Of a stretch of 18,334 bases of DNA, positions 15,535-18,334 are shown piece after piece. Made by a program: the position numbers and the translations under genes. How positions within the stretch are numbered: the first letter of the stretch is position 1; each line of letters starts with the position of its first letter. The notes beneath the pieces were generated by a model, which was not told the DNA's origin, ran no database searches, and saw only the letters and a program-made list of their open reading frames with translations. This stretch comes from Planctomycetota bacterium (GTDB lineage Bacteria; Planctomycetota; UBA1135; GCA-002686595): positions 1 through 18,334 of the forward strand of contig SCVU01000648.1 in the NCBI GenBank assembly GCA_004296785.1. Reading direction: 5' to 3'.

Positions 15535-16733
15535 CGGCCGTCGTCTTCTACTTCCAGGTGCACCAGCCGTTCCGCCTGCGCCGCTACACGTTCTTCGACA
15601 TCAACAAGAGCGACGAGTACTTCGACGACACGGAGAACGCACGCATCGTGCGGCGCGTGGCCGAGAAGTGCTACCTGCCGATGAACGCGCTCTTGCTCGA
15701 GCTCGCGGAGAAATACGCGGGCGAGTTCCGCTTCGCGTTCTCGGTCTCGGGCACGGCGCTCGACCAGTTCGAGCAGTGGAGCCCCGAGACGCTCGAGAGC
15801 TTCAAGAAGCTCGCGCGCACCGGCTGCGTCGAGTTCCTCGGCGAGACGAGCCACCACTCGCTCGCGTTCCTCGGCGACGAGGAGGAGTTCCGCGCGCAGA
15901 TCCGCGAGCAGAAGCGGCGCGTCGAGGCGCTGTTCGGCGTGGCGCCGCGCACGTTCCGCAACACCGAGCTCGTGTGCTCGAACCGCGTCGCGCGCGTGGC
16001 CGAGGAAGAGGGCTACGCGACGATCCTGTGCGAGGGCGCCGACCACCTGCTCGGCTGGCGCAGCCCGCACTTCGTCTACCGGCCCGAGGGCTGCGAGCGC
16101 ATCAAGCTGCTATTGCGCTCCTACCGCTTCTCCGACGACATCGCGTTCCGCTTCAGCAACCGCGGCTGGGGCGAGTGGCCGCTGACGACGGAAAAGTTTT
16201 CGAGCTGGGTGCGCGAGCTGCCGAGCGAGGACGAGGTCGTCGGGCTGTTCATGGACTTCGAGACCTTCGGCGAGCACCAGTGGCGCGAAACCGGGATCTT
16301 CGAGTTCATGCGCCACCTGCCGCGCGCGCTGCTGGCCGAGCGCCGCTTCGTGTTCCGCACGCCCAGCGAGGCCTGCGCGAAGCTCGACCCGATCGCGCGC
16401 CTGGACGTCCCGCACCCGGTGTCGTGGGCGGACGCCGAGCGCGACCTGACCGCGTGGCTCGGCAACCACATGCAGCGCGCGGCGATGGATGCGCTTTATT
16501 CGCTCGCTCCGCGGGTCCGAAAGATCGGTGCGGGTCACCCCGACCTGCTCGCGCGCTGGCGCCGTCTGTCGACGTCGGACCACCTCTACTACATGTGCAC
16601 GAAGTGGTTCAGCGACGGCGACGTGCACAAGTACTTCAGTCCCTACACCACGCCCCACGACGCGTTCATCACGTTCATGAACGTCCTCGACGATCTCGCG
16701 CGACGCCTCGAACAGGCCGAGCGCGCGAGCTAG
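15531..16733 (+). CDS. GH57 family glycoside hydrolase (alpha-amylase-like)
   Basis: A 400-residue retaining hydrolase or glucanotransferase of family 57. Conserved regions appear in order: HQPFRLRRY (11-19), GETSHHSLAFL (104-114), the nucleophile region FRNTELVCSN with E146, MDFETFGEHQW with acid/base D242, and SWADAERDLTAWLGNHMQ near residue 305. The short length and sequence fit the compact GH57 type found beside GT4-like transferases and debranching enzymes in several phyla, rather than the longer branching enzymes, which usually exceed 500 residues. It should cut or shuffle alpha-1,4 glucan; true activity (amylase, 4-alpha-glucanotransferase or other) is unresolved. The ATG overlaps the previous stop as ATGA. 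The next gene follows 19 bases after the stop. Confidence 0.92.
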   Translation: MTAVVFYFQVHQPFRLRRYTFFDINKSDEYFDDTENARIVRRVAEKCYLPMNALLLELAEKYAGEFRFAFSVSGTALDQFEQWSPETLESFKKLARTGCVEFLGETSHHSLAFLGDEEEFRAQIREQKRRVEALFGVAPRTFRNTELVCSNRVARVAEEEGYATILCEGADHLLGWRSPHFVYRPEGCERIKLLLRSYRFSDDIAFRFSNRGWGEWPLTTEKFSSWVRELPSEDEVVGLFMDFETFGEHQWRETGIFEFMRHLPRALLAERRFVFRTPSEACAKLDPIARLDVPHPVSWADAERDLTAWLGNHMQRAAMDALYSLAPRVRKIGAGHPDLLARWRRLSTSDHLYYMCTKWFSDGDVHKYFSPYTTPHDAFITFMNVLDDLARRLEQAERAS

Positions 16734-16742
16734 GGCCGCAGC

Positions 16743-16746
16743 GGAG
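16743..16746 (+). promoter_or_regulatory. Ribosome-binding site GGAG supporting the TTG start at 16753
   Basis: GGAG lies six bases before the TTG, an ideal distance. The next in-frame codons encode ADPFTLFEVSWEVCNKVGG, the expected N-terminus of a GT3 enzyme. No ATG or GTG precedes the conserved region, so this site fixes a TTG start. Confidence 0.65.
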
Positions 16747-16752
16747 ACCACG

Positions 16753-18334
16753 TTGGCCGATCCGTTCACGCTTTTCGAAGTCTCGTGGGAAGTCTGCAAC
16801 AAGGTCGGCGGCATCCACACGGTGCTGTCGACGAAGGCGAAGACGCTCGTCGAGCGCATGGGGGATGACTACGTCGCGATCGGCCCGTGGCTGATGTCGT
16901 CGCAGTCGGGGCCGTCGATGTTCGAGGAGGAGCCCGGCTTCGAGGAGTTCGGCGAGCGCTGCCGCGCGATGGGCGTGCCGGTGCGCGTCGGTCGCTGGAA
17001 GATCCCCGGGCGCCCGCGCACGATCCTGGTCGAGTTCTCCGGCCTGTTCGCACAGAAGGACGGGATCCTCTCGGGGCTGTGGGAGCGCTTCCACGTCGAC
17101 TCGCTGTTCGGCGGCTGGGACTACGTCGAGCCCGTGCTGTTCGGTCACGCGGCCGGCCTCGTGATCGAGAAGTGGTGGCAGGAGCGGCTCGCTCCGCAGC
17201 GCGGCGAAGCCGTCGCGCAGTTCCACGAGTGGATGACCGGTTCGGGCCTGCTCTACCTCGGCGCGCACGTGCCGGCGATCGGCACGGTGTTCACGACGCA
17301 CGCGACGATGCTCGGGCGTTCGATCGCCTCGCGCGGCGTGCAGCCGGTCGAGGGGCTCGCGGGTCGCACGCCGGAGGAGGCCGCGAAGCAGCTCGACATC
17401 ACCGCCAAGCACTCGATGGAGGGCGTGTGCGCGCGCTCGGCCGACGTGTTCTCGACGGTCAGCCAGATCACCGCGGACGAGGCCGAGGTCTTCCACGCGC
17501 GCAAGGCGGAGCCGCTGCTGCCGAACGGCATCGACCTCGACGTCGTCGAGGAGCTGTGCGAGGGCGTCTCGCGCGAGACCGCTGAGGAGCGACTGCGCGA
17601 CGTCGCGTCGCGCGTGACCGGCGAGGACTGCTCGCGCGCCGCGCTGCTGTGCATCTCGGGGCGCTACGAGTTCCACAACAAGGGCATCGACCTGTTGCTC
17701 GAGTCGCTCGGCGCGCTGAACGCGCGCAAGGGACCGAGCGCCGTGTGCTTCGTGCTCGTGCCCGCCGGCAACAGCGGTCTGCGCCGCGAAGTGTCGGAGC
17801 GCATGCGGATGCCGATCGACCTCGTCGAGGGCCCGGTCGGCATCTCCACGCACAACCTGTTCGACGCCGAGTCGGATCCGGTGCAGCACGCGTGCGCGCG
17901 CCTGGGGCTCGACAACAGCGCGGGTGCGCGCATCAAGATCGTGCAGGTGCCCGCGTACCTGAACCGCACCGACGGGATCCTCAACATCCCGTACGAGGCG
18001 GCGCTGCGCGCGATGGAGCTGTCGTGCTTCCCGTCGTTCTACGAGCCGTGGGGCTACACGCCCGAGGAGAGCCTCGCGGTCGGCGTGCCGACGCTGACCA
18101 CCGACTGCGCGGGCTTTGGCCGCTGGGCGAGCGAGAACGGCATCGGTTCGAAGGACGGCGTGTACGTGCTGCCGCGCATCGACGTGCCGTTCGACGCGGC
18201 GGTCGACAAGCTCGCGCACGTGCTCGAGGAGCACCTCGCGCGCCCGCGCGACCGCGCGCGCACGGCCGAGATCTGCCGCGCGACCGCGCGGCGCACCGCG
18301 TGGACCGACCTGATCGCGTACTACGACCGCGCGT
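16753..18334 (+). CDS. GT3-type (eukaryote-like) glycogen synthase, 3' end beyond window
   Basis: Glycogen synthase of family GT3, the family of animal and fungal enzymes, which extend alpha-1,4 chains from UDP-glucose. The 527 visible residues have no stop. N-terminal FEVSWEVCNKVGGIHTV (8-24) is the GT3 donor loop; QFHEWMTGSGLLYL (156-169) and FTTHATMLGR (180-189) lie in the acceptor domain. SCFPSFYEPWGYTPEES (424-440) holds the catalytic Glu pair, E431 and E439, spaced as in the human enzyme (E510, E518). The last visible residues (WTDLIAYYDRA) resemble the family's C-terminal helix, so little is missing. An Arg-rich stretch (about 499-518) lies where eukaryotic enzymes bind glucose-6-phosphate, but correspondence is unproven. 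TTG start with GGAG; it ends the visible glycogen unit. Confidence 0.93.
   Translation, partial: MADPFTLFEVSWEVCNKVGGIHTVLSTKAKTLVERMGDDYVAIGPWLMSSQSGPSMFEEEPGFEEFGERCRAMGVPVRVGRWKIPGRPRTILVEFSGLFAQKDGILSGLWERFHVDSLFGGWDYVEPVLFGHAAGLVIEKWWQERLAPQRGEAVAQFHEWMTGSGLLYLGAHVPAIGTVFTTHATMLGRSIASRGVQPVEGLAGRTPEEAAKQLDITAKHSMEGVCARSADVFSTVSQITADEAEVFHARKAEPLLPNGIDLDVVEELCEGVSRETAEERLRDVASRVTGEDCSRAALLCISGRYEFHNKGIDLLLESLGALNARKGPSAVCFVLVPAGNSGLRREVSERMRMPIDLVEGPVGISTHNLFDAESDPVQHACARLGLDNSAGARIKIVQVPAYLNRTDGILNIPYEAALRAMELSCFPSFYEPWGYTPEESLAVGVPTLTTDCAGFGRWASENGIGSKDGVYVLPRIDVPFDAAVDKLAHVLEEHLARPRDRARTAEICRATARRTAWTDLIAYYDRA

Overview
The window is 18.3 kb of very GC-rich (roughly 70%), almost gap-free bacterial chromosome. 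It holds 13 protein-coding genes, 12 on the plus strand and one on the minus strand. No RNA gene, insertion sequence, CRISPR array or attachment site was seen, and no gene-free stretch exceeds about 135 bases. A glycosyltransferase family 9 (heptosyltransferase-type) gene and a lipobox-bearing hydrolase point to a Gram-negative cell envelope. GC content, an ECF sigma factor paired with a YCII protein, and a GT3-type glycogen synthase would fit a high-GC Planctomycetota, Myxococcota or related lineage. That placement is inference and no marker gene settles it.

Layout. (1) 1-1496: 3' part of a signalling protein with HDOD, response-receiver and GGDEF domains. (2) 1526-3882: a UMF1/Atg22-type MFS transporter, stop-start overlapped (GTGA) with a GT9 glycosyltransferase. 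(3) 3951-5441: a stand-alone M20 dipeptidase-like metallopeptidase. (4) 5577-7219: a YCII-domain protein and a long ECF sigma factor with a C-terminal extension, an often-seen pair. Here an 8-bp hairpin lies in the leader and a strong 10-bp hairpin sits over the end of the sigma gene. (5) 7235-8680, minus strand: a lipoprotein of the sulfatase/alkaline phosphatase superfamily whose catalytic Cys/Ser is Thr. (6) 8698-11865: a cupin/JmjC-like putative Fe(II)/2-oxoglutarate oxygenase, then three tandem small membrane proteins that share a C-terminal domain. Two of the three also carry an N-terminal zinc ribbon. A hairpin follows the last of them. (7) 11942-18334: a glycogen operon of debranching enzyme (GH133), GT4/GT5-like glycosyltransferase, GH57 glycoside hydrolase and GT3 glycogen synthase. 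The last gene runs off the right edge.

How the genes work together. Region 7 is a coherent alpha-glucan synthesis and turnover unit. GT3 (and perhaps the GT4/5-like enzyme) would extend alpha-1,4 chains, GH57 would cut or rearrange them, and GH133 would remove alpha-1,6 branches. The first three genes are coupled by two ATGA overlaps and the fourth follows after 19 bases. Region 6 is the least understood part. A putative oxygenase is joined stop-to-start to a zinc-ribbon membrane protein, followed by two diverged copies, and no function can be assigned from sequence alone.

Several genes lack a ribosome-binding site and have a TANNNT hexamer about 8-9 bases before the start codon, so leaderless transcription is possible in this genome.
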